Assembly (NCBI GenBank): GCA_015491015.1
Contig: WFWQ01000070.1
Location: 1-7,705, forward strand
Origin: Patescibacteria group bacterium
GTDB taxonomy: Bacteria > Patescibacteriota > Minisyncoccia > Minisyncoccales > S141-161
DNA length: 7,705 bases
Reading direction: 5' to 3'
The notes below the pieces were generated by a model that saw only the letters and a list, made by a program, of their open reading frames with translations, did not search any database and was not told the DNA's origin. Below, in pieces: positions 1-7,305 of the stretch. The translations under genes and the position numbers were made by a program. Every line of letters starts with the position of its first letter. Positions within the stretch are counted from its first letter, which is position 1.

Positions 1-398
1 ATAAGAGACAGGTATATAGGAAAGCTTACTAAATAACCTAAAAGTCCAGCTCCTTTTAAATCTGAAGATTGAACTCCAATTATCCCTAAGATTCCTATCA
101 GAATTAAAGCTAAAGAAAGAAAAGAAACTTTTAAATGAGCCTTTTCTTGTCCTCGAAACAAAATAGCTCCAAGTAATAAAAAGACAAAGGGCAAAGTTAA
201 AGTTGTCTTACCAAAAAGAAAGACAAAAAACTTTAAAAGATATTTTCCTCCAATTCCTCCTTTGTTAAAAAAGCTTAAAAAGAGCACAAGAGATAAAAGC
301 CAAAAAAAGATAGCTAAGATTTTAAGTTTGATCCCTAGAGAGAGATAAGGTTCTTTTTTCTTTATTTCCTTTTGTTTTTTCTTTTTTTTGAAAGGCAC
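1..398 (-). CDS. ftsK: DNA translocase FtsK-like protein, N-terminal membrane domain (partial, runs off the window)
   Basis: FtsK/SpoIIIE proteins pump chromosomal DNA through the division septum; their N-terminus anchors the motor in the membrane. Only the first 132 codons are here. The chosen start is GTG at 398-396, 2 nt after the rpoC stop; the frame is closed by a TAA at 413-411 and has no ATG between. The protein begins with a basic tail (residues 4-15, nearly all Lys). Hydrophobic helices follow at about 27-44, 54-81 and 91-109, and a fourth begins near 119 (LLGYLVSFPIYLSL). A basic cytoplasmic tail, closely spaced helices and a 'GYL-S-P' entry to helix 4 fit the FtsK 4TM domain as I recall it from CPR bacteria. 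The ATPase domain (Walker motifs) lies outside the window, so the name rests on the membrane part; another multi-spanning protein remains possible. It is probably cotranscribed with rpoBC. No clear Shine-Dalgarno is present. Confidence 0.7.
   Translation of the reverse strand, partial: MPFKKKKKQKEIKKKEPYLSLGIKLKILAIFFWLLSLVLFLSFFNKGGIGGKYLLKFFVFLFGKTTLTLPFVFLLLGAILFRGQEKAHLKVSFLSLALILIGILGIIGVQSSDLKGAGLLGYLVSFPIYLSL
375..389 (-). repeat. A8 and A6 homopolymer runs at the start of the ftsK-like gene
   Basis: On the coding strand an A8 run (382-389) and an A6 run (375-380) are separated by one G. They encode the lysine-rich N-terminal tail just after the GTG start. Runs of this length are possible sites of polymerase slippage, replication slippage or sequencing indels. 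As given, the frame is intact through both runs and on to the window edge. Confidence 0.8.
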
Positions 399-400
399 TT

Positions 401-3400
401 TTATCTTTTCTTAAATCCCGTTCCAGCTGGTATTATTTTACCAAGAATTACGTTTTCTTTCAGTCCTAAGAGCTTATCTTCAGCTCCTTCCAAAGAAGCT
501 CTAATTAAAACTCTGGAAGTTTCTTGGAAAGAAGCAGCAGAAAGGAAAGAAGGGGTAGACAAGGCTACTTTGGTAATTCCCAAGAACAAATCTTTAGCTT
601 TAGGTAAGTTTTTCTTTCCTAACTTCTTTAGTCTTTCTACTTCTTCCAAAAATTCTGCTCTTTCCACTACTTGGCCAGGGATAAATCTTGAATCTCCTTC
701 TTCAATTACTCTTACTCTAGAGAACATTTGTCTAATAATAACTTCAAAGTGTTTGTCGTGAATATTTACCCCCTGGGAAACATAAATTTTGGTAATTTCT
801 TTAAGGATTGTTTCTGCAATTTTTTCTTTTTCAATTCCAATTTTGTGGAGTTCTTTAGGATCTATAGATCCATCTGTTAAAGGTTGCCCCTTTTTTACTT
901 TATCTCCCTTTTCAACCAATACAATAGAGTCAATATTTGCTTTATACTCTAAAAGTTTTTCAGGATTGAAAGCTTTGATTTTGATAACTTTCTCCTTGGT
1001 TATATCTATCACTTTTCCATCTACTTCAGATAGTATAGCTTTTTTGGCAGGAGATCTTAATTCAAAAAGTTCTTCTACTCTTGGCAAACCTAAAGTAATG
1101 TCAGTTCCTCCTGCTACTCCTCCAACATGAAAAGTTCGCATAGTTAACTGAGTACCAGGTTCGCCAATAGATTGAGCAGCTACAATTCCTACAGCTTCTC
1201 CTAACTTAATAAGTTCGTTTCTACCTAAGTCCCATCCGTAGCAAAGTTGACAAAGTCCTCTGATATTTTTACAAGAAAGAGGAGATCTTACTTTAACTTC
1301 TTTGATGTTTTCAGAGTGAGCTATAATTTTAGCTCTCTTGAAGTCTATAATTTCTCCTTTTCTTACAATTATCTTTCCTTCTTTATCTTTTATATCTTGC
1401 AAACTTATCCTTCCTACAATCTTGTAAATAAAGTTTTGACCTATTTCTTCAGCTGCTTTTTTGGAAATTAAAATTCCTTCTTCATCTCCACAGTCTTCGG
1501 TGGTAATAATTACTTCGTGAGCTACATCTACTAACCTCCGGGTGAGATAGCCGGCTGTAGAAGTTTTCAAAGCGGTATCTACTGTTCCTTTTCTTGCTCC
1601 GTGAGTAGAAATGAAGTATTCCAATACGGTTAAACCTTCTTTATAGGAGTTTTTTACTGGCAACTCTATTACTTGTCCCGCAGGATTGGTAACTAATCCT
1701 TTCATTCCTGCCATCTGAATGACTTGAGTCCAACTTCCTCTCGCTCCTGACTCTACCATCATATAAGCTGGGCTATCTTTTGGTAAGATTTGATGAATCC
1801 TTTCTTCTATTTGAGATTTAGCTTTAGTCCAAACTTCAATGATTTTGTTTCTCCTTTCTTCTTTGGATAACAATCCTTGTTCAAAGTGCTCTAATATTTT
1901 TTCGGTCTCTTTTTCTGCAGACTCTATAATTTGAGGTTTTTCTTTAGGTAAAGTTAGGTCTGATATACTCCAGGAAATTCCACTTAAGGTAGCGTACTCA
2001 AAACCTAACTTCTTGATTGCATCTAAAGTTTCTTCTACTACTTCCGGAGGATATTCATCGATTAAGCTAGATACAATTCCATCTAATTTTTTAGCATCAA
2101 TTAAATCATTTTGAAAAGGAAATCCGGGAGGTAATGTTTCGTTAAACAAGATCCTTCCTACTGTAGTTTCTATAAATCTTTCTTCTCCTTTAGCTTGAGG
2201 ATTAACTAAAACTTTAATCTTAGCTCTCAAATCCACAACTCCTTCTTCTCGAGCTAAAATAGCTTCTTCAAAGTGAGAAAATACTTTTCCTTCTCCTTTA
2301 GCTCCTTCTTCAATCCAAGTTAGCCAATAACAGCCTATCACTATATCTTGAGTTGGAGTGACTATTGGTTTTCCAGTTGCAGGTTTCAAAAGATTTAAAG
2401 TAGAGAGCATTCTTTCTTTAGTTTCTCTTTGAGCTTCTTCGGAAAGAGGAAGATGAACTGCCATTTGATCCCCATCAAAGTCAGCGTTATAAGCTTTACA
2501 AACTAAAGGATGAATTCTTATGGCTAAACCTTCAATTAAAACTGGTTCAAAAGCTTGAATCCCTAAGCGATGCAAAGTTGGAGCTCGGTTCAAAAGTACT
2601 AACTTTCCTTTAACTACTTTTTCTAAAGCTTCCCAAACTTCTTCTCTTTCTTCTTCAATCAGCCTTAAAGCCCCTCTCAAATTGTAGGCCAATTCTCTTT
2701 CAATTAATTCTTTAGCTACAAAAGGTTTGAATAGCTCTAAAGCCATCTTTTTAGGAAGTCCACATTGATAAAGCCTTAATTCAGGTCCTACTACAATTAC
2801 AGATCTTCCTGAATAGTCAACTCTCTTTCCTAACAGATTTTGCCTAAATCTACCTTGCTTTCCTTTTAGCATATCAGCTAAGCTCTTGAGCAATCTTTGG
2901 CCTCCAGTAGTAGCTTTAGTGGTAGCTCCTCTTCGCATTCCATTGTCAATTAAAGCATCTACCGCTTCTTGAAGCATTCTTTTTTCATTTCTTACAATTA
3001 CCTCTGGAGCTGAAATTTCCAAAAGTCTCTTTAAGCGATTGTTTCTGGTAATTACTCTTCGGTAAAGATCGTTTAAATCTGAAGAGGCAAATCTTCCTCC
3101 ATCTAACTGAACCATAGGTCTTAATTCTGGAGGCAAAACAGGAATAACCTCTAAAAACATCCAAGAAGGTTTAATTCCTTCCCTTAACATTCCTTCAAAG
3201 AGCTTTAACCTTAAATAGATCTTTTTCTTACCCTCTCCATCTTTTTTCTTTAGCTCTTTTTTCATCTCTTCAATCTCCTTTTGAAGATCTATCTTTTCAA
3301 AGATCTCTTTTAAAGTTTCAGCTCCAGTACCCGCTTTGAAGATGTGGCCATACTTTAAAGAAAGTTCTCTATATTCTATTTCAGATAGGATTTTAAGAGG

Positions 3401-3949
3401 TTTTAAATTTAAAAGCTTTTGTTTTTCTTCGTCTCTAATCTTCGCCAATTCTTCCGGAGAAGCTACTTTATTTTTAAGCTTTTCTTTATACTCTTTATCT
3501 ATTTCTTTCAGCGCTTCTTTTTTAGCTTTTTCGTCTACCTCTTTTACAATATAGCCTGAAAAGTAAACCACCCTTTCTAATTGGGGTCCTGGAATGTTTA
3601 AAACTAATCCCATTCTTGACGGTACACCTCTCAAGTACCAAATGTGAGCTACAGGACAAGCTAACTTTATGTGGCCTAATCTTTTTCTTCTTACCGAAGA
3701 ATGAGTAACTTCTACTCCGCATCTATCACAAATTATCCCTTTGTATCTTATTCTTTTGTACTTTCCACAATAACACTGAAAGTCTCTTTCTGGTCCAAAG
3801 ATTACCTCACAAAACAACCCTCCTCTTTCTGGTCTTTGAGTGCGGTAATTGATGGTTTCTGGTTTGGTTACTTCACCGTAAGACCAGCTTAAGATTTCTT
3901 CAGGAGAAGCTAGCTTAATTTTAATAGAAGAGATTTCGTCTACCCTCAT
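401..3949 (-). CDS. rpoC: DNA-directed RNA polymerase subunit beta'
   Basis: Beta' is the clamp-forming catalytic subunit of RNA polymerase. All diagnostic parts are present in order. The N-terminal zinc site has Cys59, 61, 74 and 77. The sigma-binding coiled coil is at about 278-340 (SSDLNDLYRRV...NRLKRLL). Switch-2/lid has LLGKRVDYSGRSV near 372-384. The catalytic NADFDGD is at 488-494, with Mg2+-binding Asp490, 492 and 494. The F-loop and bridge helix span about 730-813 (GARGSW to YLTRRLVDV). The second zinc site has Cys820, 893, 900 and 903. The trigger loop is at about 918-945, with Met937 and His941 matching E. coli Met932 and His936. The C-terminal block IPAGTG is at 1174-1179. At 1182 aa it is close to Bacillus RpoC (about 1200) and shorter than E. 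coli (1407), because the trigger-loop insertion SI3 is absent. Oddities are a Lys/Glu-rich insertion near 138-183 and almost no tail after IPAGTG. It starts 5 nt after the rpoB stop, so translational coupling is likely. Confidence 0.99.
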   Translation of the reverse strand: MRVDEISSIKIKLASPEEILSWSYGEVTKPETINYRTQRPERGGLFCEVIFGPERDFQCYCGKYKRIRYKGIICDRCGVEVTHSSVRRKRLGHIKLACPVAHIWYLRGVPSRMGLVLNIPGPQLERVVYFSGYIVKEVDEKAKKEALKEIDKEYKEKLKNKVASPEELAKIRDEEKQKLLNLKPLKILSEIEYRELSLKYGHIFKAGTGAETLKEIFEKIDLQKEIEEMKKELKKKDGEGKKKIYLRLKLFEGMLREGIKPSWMFLEVIPVLPPELRPMVQLDGGRFASSDLNDLYRRVITRNNRLKRLLEISAPEVIVRNEKRMLQEAVDALIDNGMRRGATTKATTGGQRLLKSLADMLKGKQGRFRQNLLGKRVDYSGRSVIVVGPELRLYQCGLPKKMALELFKPFVAKELIERELAYNLRGALRLIEEEREEVWEALEKVVKGKLVLLNRAPTLHRLGIQAFEPVLIEGLAIRIHPLVCKAYNADFDGDQMAVHLPLSEEAQRETKERMLSTLNLLKPATGKPIVTPTQDIVIGCYWLTWIEEGAKGEGKVFSHFEEAILAREEGVVDLRAKIKVLVNPQAKGEERFIETTVGRILFNETLPPGFPFQNDLIDAKKLDGIVSSLIDEYPPEVVEETLDAIKKLGFEYATLSGISWSISDLTLPKEKPQIIESAEKETEKILEHFEQGLLSKEERRNKIIEVWTKAKSQIEERIHQILPKDSPAYMMVESGARGSWTQVIQMAGMKGLVTNPAGQVIELPVKNSYKEGLTVLEYFISTHGARKGTVDTALKTSTAGYLTRRLVDVAHEVIITTEDCGDEEGILISKKAAEEIGQNFIYKIVGRISLQDIKDKEGKIIVRKGEIIDFKRAKIIAHSENIKEVKVRSPLSCKNIRGLCQLCYGWDLGRNELIKLGEAVGIVAAQSIGEPGTQLTMRTFHVGGVAGGTDITLGLPRVEELFELRSPAKKAILSEVDGKVIDITKEKVIKIKAFNPEKLLEYKANIDSIVLVEKGDKVKKGQPLTDGSIDPKELHKIGIEKEKIAETILKEITKIYVSQGVNIHDKHFEVIIRQMFSRVRVIEEGDSRFIPGQVVERAEFLEEVERLKKLGKKNLPKAKDLFLGITKVALSTPSFLSAASFQETSRVLIRASLEGAEDKLLGLKENVILGKIIPAGTGFKKR

Positions 3950-3957
3950 ATTTTTTA
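3947..3957 (-). promoter_or_regulatory. A-rich rpoC translation start without Shine-Dalgarno, at the rpoB/rpoC junction
   Basis: The rpoB stop TAA (3957-3955) and the rpoC ATG (3949-3947) lie in the 11-mer TAAAAAATATG. Upstream is the end of rpoB, with no GGAGG-like sequence at usual spacing. The same 11-mer precedes rpsR (7508-7498). Initiation probably depends on ribosomes finishing rpoB and on the unstructured A-rich spacer; that mechanism is inference. Confidence 0.5.
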
Positions 3958-6900
3958 AGTTTTTCTTTTAGATTTAATTAAATCTTCTAAGTTAAGCTCT
4001 TCCATTTTATCTATGTCTTTTCCTTTAATCTCAATTTTGCCATCTTTTACTTTAAAAATTACATTAATTCCCAAAGATTGAAGTTCTTTAACTAAGAGCT
4101 CAAAGGAAGCTGGAATGTTTGGATTTCTTATAGGTAATCCCTTTAAGATTGCTTGCAAAGCTTGAGTTCTCCCTTTTACATCGTCTGATTTTATAGTTAG
4201 CATCTCTTGCAGAGTGTAAGCTGCGCCATAACCTTCTAAAGCCCAAACTTCCATTTCTCCAAATCTTTGTCCTCCAAATTGAGCTTTGCCTCCCAAAGGT
4301 TGTTGGGTAATTAAAGAATAAGGCCCAATGGAGCGCATATGAATCTTATCTTCTACCATATGGATAAGTTTCATAATATACATTACTCCTACAGCTACTT
4401 TACCCTTTAGCTTTTCTCCTGTTCTTCCATCAATTAAAGTGACTTTTCCATCTTCGGGTATTCCTGCCTTTTTGAGCTCTTCTTTAATTTCTTCTTCTGT
4501 AGCTCCAGACATAGAGGGAGAAATAGCTAAGTAGCCAAGTTTTTTGGCCGCTAACCCTAAATGCAGTTCTAAAATTTGTCCTAAGTTCATCCTGGAAACT
4601 ACTCCTAAAGGATTCAAGATCACATCTATTGGAGTGCCATCTTCTAAGAAAGGCATATCTTCTATGGGGAGAACTTTAGCTACTACTCCTTTGTTCCCGT
4701 GTCTATTAGCTAACTTGTCTCCAGATTGAATCTTTCTAATAGTAGCTACCTGAACTTCTATTCTTTTAATTATTCCTGGTTCTAATTTGTGGCCTTTAGC
4801 TCGATCAAAGACTTTAACTCCTATAACTCTTCCTCTTTTGCCGTGTTCCATTCTTAAAGAAGTATCTTTCACTTCTTTAGCCTTTTCTCCAAAGATAGCT
4901 CGCAAAAGTTTTTCTTCGGGAGTCATCTCTCTTTCTCCTTTAGGAGAGATCTTTCCTACTAAGATATCTCCTGGTTCTACCCAAGCTCCAATTCTAACTA
5001 TTCCTTCTTCATCTAAGTCTTTAAGCTTTTCTTCAGCTACATTAGGAATGTCAGCTGTAGTAGTTTCAGGGCCTAACTTGGTTTCTCTAACATCACAAGT
5101 GAAGCTTTCAATATGGATGGAGGTAAAAACATCATCTCTTACCAATCTCTCTGAGATTACAATTGCATCTTCAAAAGTGTTTCCTCGCCAGGACATAAAA
5201 GCTACTAAGACATTTTTTCCTAAAGCTAAGTATTCTCCATCTATTCCTCCTCCTGAAGCTAAAGGTTGTCCTTTTTTGACCTCATCTCCCTTTCTTACCA
5301 ACGGCCTTTGGTGTAAGCAAGTGTATTGATTAGTTCTTGCAAAAGTTAAAAGTTGGTAATCTTTAATTTTGCCAGAGTTATACTTTACTTTAATGTGTTT
5401 AGCATCTACCTCTAAAATTTTGCCTTTTTCTTCTGCTCTCAAGAGTAATCCTGAATCTTCAGCTACCTTAATTTCGGTACCAGTACAAACTAAAGGTTTT
5501 TCGGGGATTAGCAAAGGAACAGCTTGCCTTTGCATATTGGCTCCCATCAAAGCTCGATTGGCATCGTTGTTTTGCAAGAAAGGAATTAAAGATGCAGATA
5601 CAGAAAGGAATTGTTCTGGAGAAACATCAATATAATCTACTTCCTCTCGGTGAGCTATTCCAGGTTTGCCTTTAACCCTTGCTTCTACAATTTCTTGAGC
5701 AATTTTGTTATCTTTAATTTTAGTGTCTGCTGTAGCTATAATATATTGTTCTTCTTCGTAAGCTGTAAGGAAATGAACTTCTTTGGTGATCTTTCCTTTT
5801 TCTACCTTGTAGTAAGGGGTAATTAAGAATCCATAAGGGTTAACTTTGGCATATCTGGCTAAATAGGTTACAATTCCCACATTTTGGCCCTCTGGAGTTT
5901 GAATAGGGCAAATTCTTCCATAGTGGGAAGGTTGTACATCTCTAACTTCAAATCCTGCTCTTTCTTTGCTTAAACCTCCAGGACCTGAAGCTGTAAGCCT
6001 TCTTTTGTGTTCTAATTCAGAAAGAGGGTTTTCATTATCCATAAACTGAGAAATTTGTCCTGAGGTGAAAAACTCTTTTACCACTGCATTGAAGGGTCTC
6101 GAGTTTATAACTTCAGCTGGAGTTACATCTTGGGGATCTAAGATAGACATTCTATCCTTAGCAGATCTTACCATTCGAGTTAATCCTATTCTTAACCTAT
6201 CTTTTAAAAGCTCATGGATAGTTCTAACTCTTCGGTTGCCCAAGTGATCAATTTGATCTGGTTCAGCTTCAGGGTTATTGTTTAGTCTGATGATTTCTCT
6301 TATGGTTTCAATAATGTCTTCTACTTTTAAAACTCTATCTTGCTTTTCCAGCTTTCCTTCTTGAGCTCTTTGAGCTATCTGAGGTAATCTATCTTTAAGT
6401 TGGGGAAGTCTTTGAAAGGTTCTCCATCTTCCTACTTCTGAAAGATCATACCTTTCAAAGTTAAAGAAGGTATTTTTGATTAGTTCTTGAGCGGTATCTG
6501 GAGTTGCGGTATCTCCAGGGCGCAAGCATTGATAAAGATCTAAAATAGCTTCTTCAAAAGTTTTAATTTCATCTCTCTCTAGAGTAGTTTTAATGAAGTT
6601 TTGAGTACCTTGATCTACATCCTCAAAGAGCTGGGGAATTTCTTCAGGTTTAATTCCAAAAGCTTTAAGCAAAGTAGTAGCTAAGATTCTTCGTCTGCGG
6701 TCTACTCTAACTATTATTTGGCCTGGTCTTTCAGTAAAGAACTCTAACCAAACTCCACGCGAAGGAATAATTTTAGCTCCAAAGTAGTGCAAAGCAGGAT
6801 CTTCTAAGGTAAAGAATATTCCTGGCGATCTTATTAATTGAGAAATGATTACTCTTTCTACTCCATTAATAACAAAAGTTCCCCTTGAAGTCATCAAGGG

Positions 6901-7221
6901 GAAATAACCAATAAAAACATCTTGCTCTTTAATTTCTCCGGTCTTAAGGTTTTTGATTCTTACTCTAAATCTCAGAGGAGCATCATACGAGTCATTGTGC
7001 TCTTTTGCCTCTCTTTCTGAAGGATATCTTGAATCTCCTAATTTAAAGTCTACCACATCTAATTCAAACTCTTTTTCAGTGTAGTCTTTAATAGGGAAAA
7101 CCTCATCTAAAAGTTCTCTAAAAGTCTCTTTCCAGAACTTTTCCCAACTTTCTTTAGTAACTTGGAGAAGAGAAGGGAGGGGTAAAGTGAGGGGGTGTTT
7201 GGAAAAGTTTTTGATTTTCAT
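3955..7221 (-). CDS. rpoB: DNA-directed RNA polymerase subunit beta
   Basis: Beta forms the other half of the RNA polymerase catalytic cleft. At 1088 aa it is shorter than E. coli RpoB (1342) and Bacillus RpoB (about 1190), and lacks E. coli insertions SI1 and SI2. Visible blocks: N-terminal start MKIKNFSKHPLTLPLPSLLQ and VFPIKDY (41-47); GTFVINGVERVIISQL (114-129); fork-loop and rifampicin region 386-416 (SGQISQFMD...HKRRLTASGPGGL); YGRICPIQTPEGQNVG (434-449); FEDAIVIS (683-690), with Glu684 and Asp685 matching E. coli Glu813 and Asp814; flap TPEEKLLRAIFGEK (767-780); GDKLANRHGNKG (834-845), with Lys836 and Lys844 matching E. coli Lys1065 and Lys1073; and GYGAAYTLQEMLTIKSDDVKGR (998-1018) near the C-terminus. 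A basic tail of roughly 30 residues follows the usual end (SLGINV). The rifampicin pocket has Thr410 where E. coli has Ser531. The ATG at 7221 fits the family's N-terminus; no Shine-Dalgarno precedes it. Its own promoter is upstream at 7265-7294. Confidence 0.99.
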   Translation of the reverse strand: MKIKNFSKHPLTLPLPSLLQVTKESWEKFWKETFRELLDEVFPIKDYTEKEFELDVVDFKLGDSRYPSEREAKEHNDSYDAPLRFRVRIKNLKTGEIKEQDVFIGYFPLMTSRGTFVINGVERVIISQLIRSPGIFFTLEDPALHYFGAKIIPSRGVWLEFFTERPGQIIVRVDRRRRILATTLLKAFGIKPEEIPQLFEDVDQGTQNFIKTTLERDEIKTFEEAILDLYQCLRPGDTATPDTAQELIKNTFFNFERYDLSEVGRWRTFQRLPQLKDRLPQIAQRAQEGKLEKQDRVLKVEDIIETIREIIRLNNNPEAEPDQIDHLGNRRVRTIHELLKDRLRIGLTRMVRSAKDRMSILDPQDVTPAEVINSRPFNAVVKEFFTSGQISQFMDNENPLSELEHKRRLTASGPGGLSKERAGFEVRDVQPSHYGRICPIQTPEGQNVGIVTYLARYAKVNPYGFLITPYYKVEKGKITKEVHFLTAYEEEQYIIATADTKIKDNKIAQEIVEARVKGKPGIAHREEVDYIDVSPEQFLSVSASLIPFLQNNDANRALMGANMQRQAVPLLIPEKPLVCTGTEIKVAEDSGLLLRAEEKGKILEVDAKHIKVKYNSGKIKDYQLLTFARTNQYTCLHQRPLVRKGDEVKKGQPLASGGGIDGEYLALGKNVLVAFMSWRGNTFEDAIVISERLVRDDVFTSIHIESFTCDVRETKLGPETTTADIPNVAEEKLKDLDEEGIVRIGAWVEPGDILVGKISPKGEREMTPEEKLLRAIFGEKAKEVKDTSLRMEHGKRGRVIGVKVFDRAKGHKLEPGIIKRIEVQVATIRKIQSGDKLANRHGNKGVVAKVLPIEDMPFLEDGTPIDVILNPLGVVSRMNLGQILELHLGLAAKKLGYLAISPSMSGATEEEIKEELKKAGIPEDGKVTLIDGRTGEKLKGKVAVGVMYIMKLIHMVEDKIHMRSIGPYSLITQQPLGGKAQFGGQRFGEMEVWALEGYGAAYTLQEMLTIKSDDVKGRTQALQAILKGLPIRNPNIPASFELLVKELQSLGINVIFKVKDGKIEIKGKDIDKMEELNLEDLIKSKRKT

Positions 7222-7243
7222 ATAAGGTTTGAGGGATTTTATA
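7162..7243 (-). other. G-depleted, C-rich stretch spanning the rpoB leader and first codons
   Basis: On the transcribed (minus) strand these 82 nt contain 30 C and a single G, which is the G of the rpoB start codon. The stretch covers the last 22 nt of the leader and rpoB codons 1-20, including the Pro/Leu-rich segment at residues 10-19. Elsewhere the coding strand is purine-rich, so the segment stands out. Such RNA cannot fold on itself well. It could be an open ribosome-entry region compensating for the missing Shine-Dalgarno, or a Rho-binding (rut-like) site. The composition is observed; the role is inferred. Confidence 0.6.
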
Positions 7244-7264
7244 CTTTAAATGCCAGTAATTTTA

Positions 7265-7294
7265 ATTATACCAAGTATTTATTTGAAAAATCAA
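7265..7294 (-). promoter_or_regulatory. Predicted sigma-70-type promoter for rpoB-rpoC(-ftsK), with extended -10
   Basis: On the minus strand a -35-like TTGATT (7294-7289) is followed after 18 nt by a perfect -10 TATAAT (7270-7265). The -10 is preceded by TGG, giving the extended -10 pattern TGnTATAAT. Transcription would start near 7257, leaving a leader of about 36 nt before the rpoB ATG. The element sits in the only sizeable gap of the window, with the -35 just 11 nt beyond the rpsR stop. A small inverted repeat, TTGA-TTTT-TCAA (7294-7283), overlaps the -35. This predicts that rpoBC is transcribed independently of ssb-rpsR, though read-through is possible because no terminator separates them. 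Confidence 0.7.
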
Positions 7295-7305
7295 GTGGTA
7301 GTTTT

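Noticed and set aside
399..404. Terminator or promoter between rpoC and the ftsK-like gene
   Set aside because: Only 2 nt separate stop and start, and there is no GC-rich hairpin with a T-tract near the end of rpoC.
372..761. Open frame of 129 codons on the + strand
   Set aside because: It is antisense to the RpoC C-terminus and the ftsK-like start; the protein is low-complexity Phe/Ser/Leu text with no family resemblance.
3522..3722. 66-codon open frame on the minus strand inside rpoC
   Set aside because: It is an out-of-frame reading within a conserved part of rpoC, with no separate start signal or family resemblance.
4787..5329. Open frame of 180 codons on the + strand
   Set aside because: It lies antisense to the conserved RpoB flap and active-site region. 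Its Ser/Leu/Phe-rich composition is what the complement of a Lys/Glu-rich gene produces.
7238..7243. A second TATAAA, closer to the rpoB start, as an alternative -10
   Set aside because: No reasonable -35 lies at 16-18 nt spacing and there is no extended -10; the TATAAT at 7265-7270 is clearly better.
7269..7300. Imperfect inverted repeat TACCA...TGGTA bracketing the rpoB -35 and spacer, as a possible operator or rpsR terminator
   Set aside because: The arms are only 5 bp, the interior does not pair consistently and no T-tract follows, so it supports neither a terminator nor a convincing operator.
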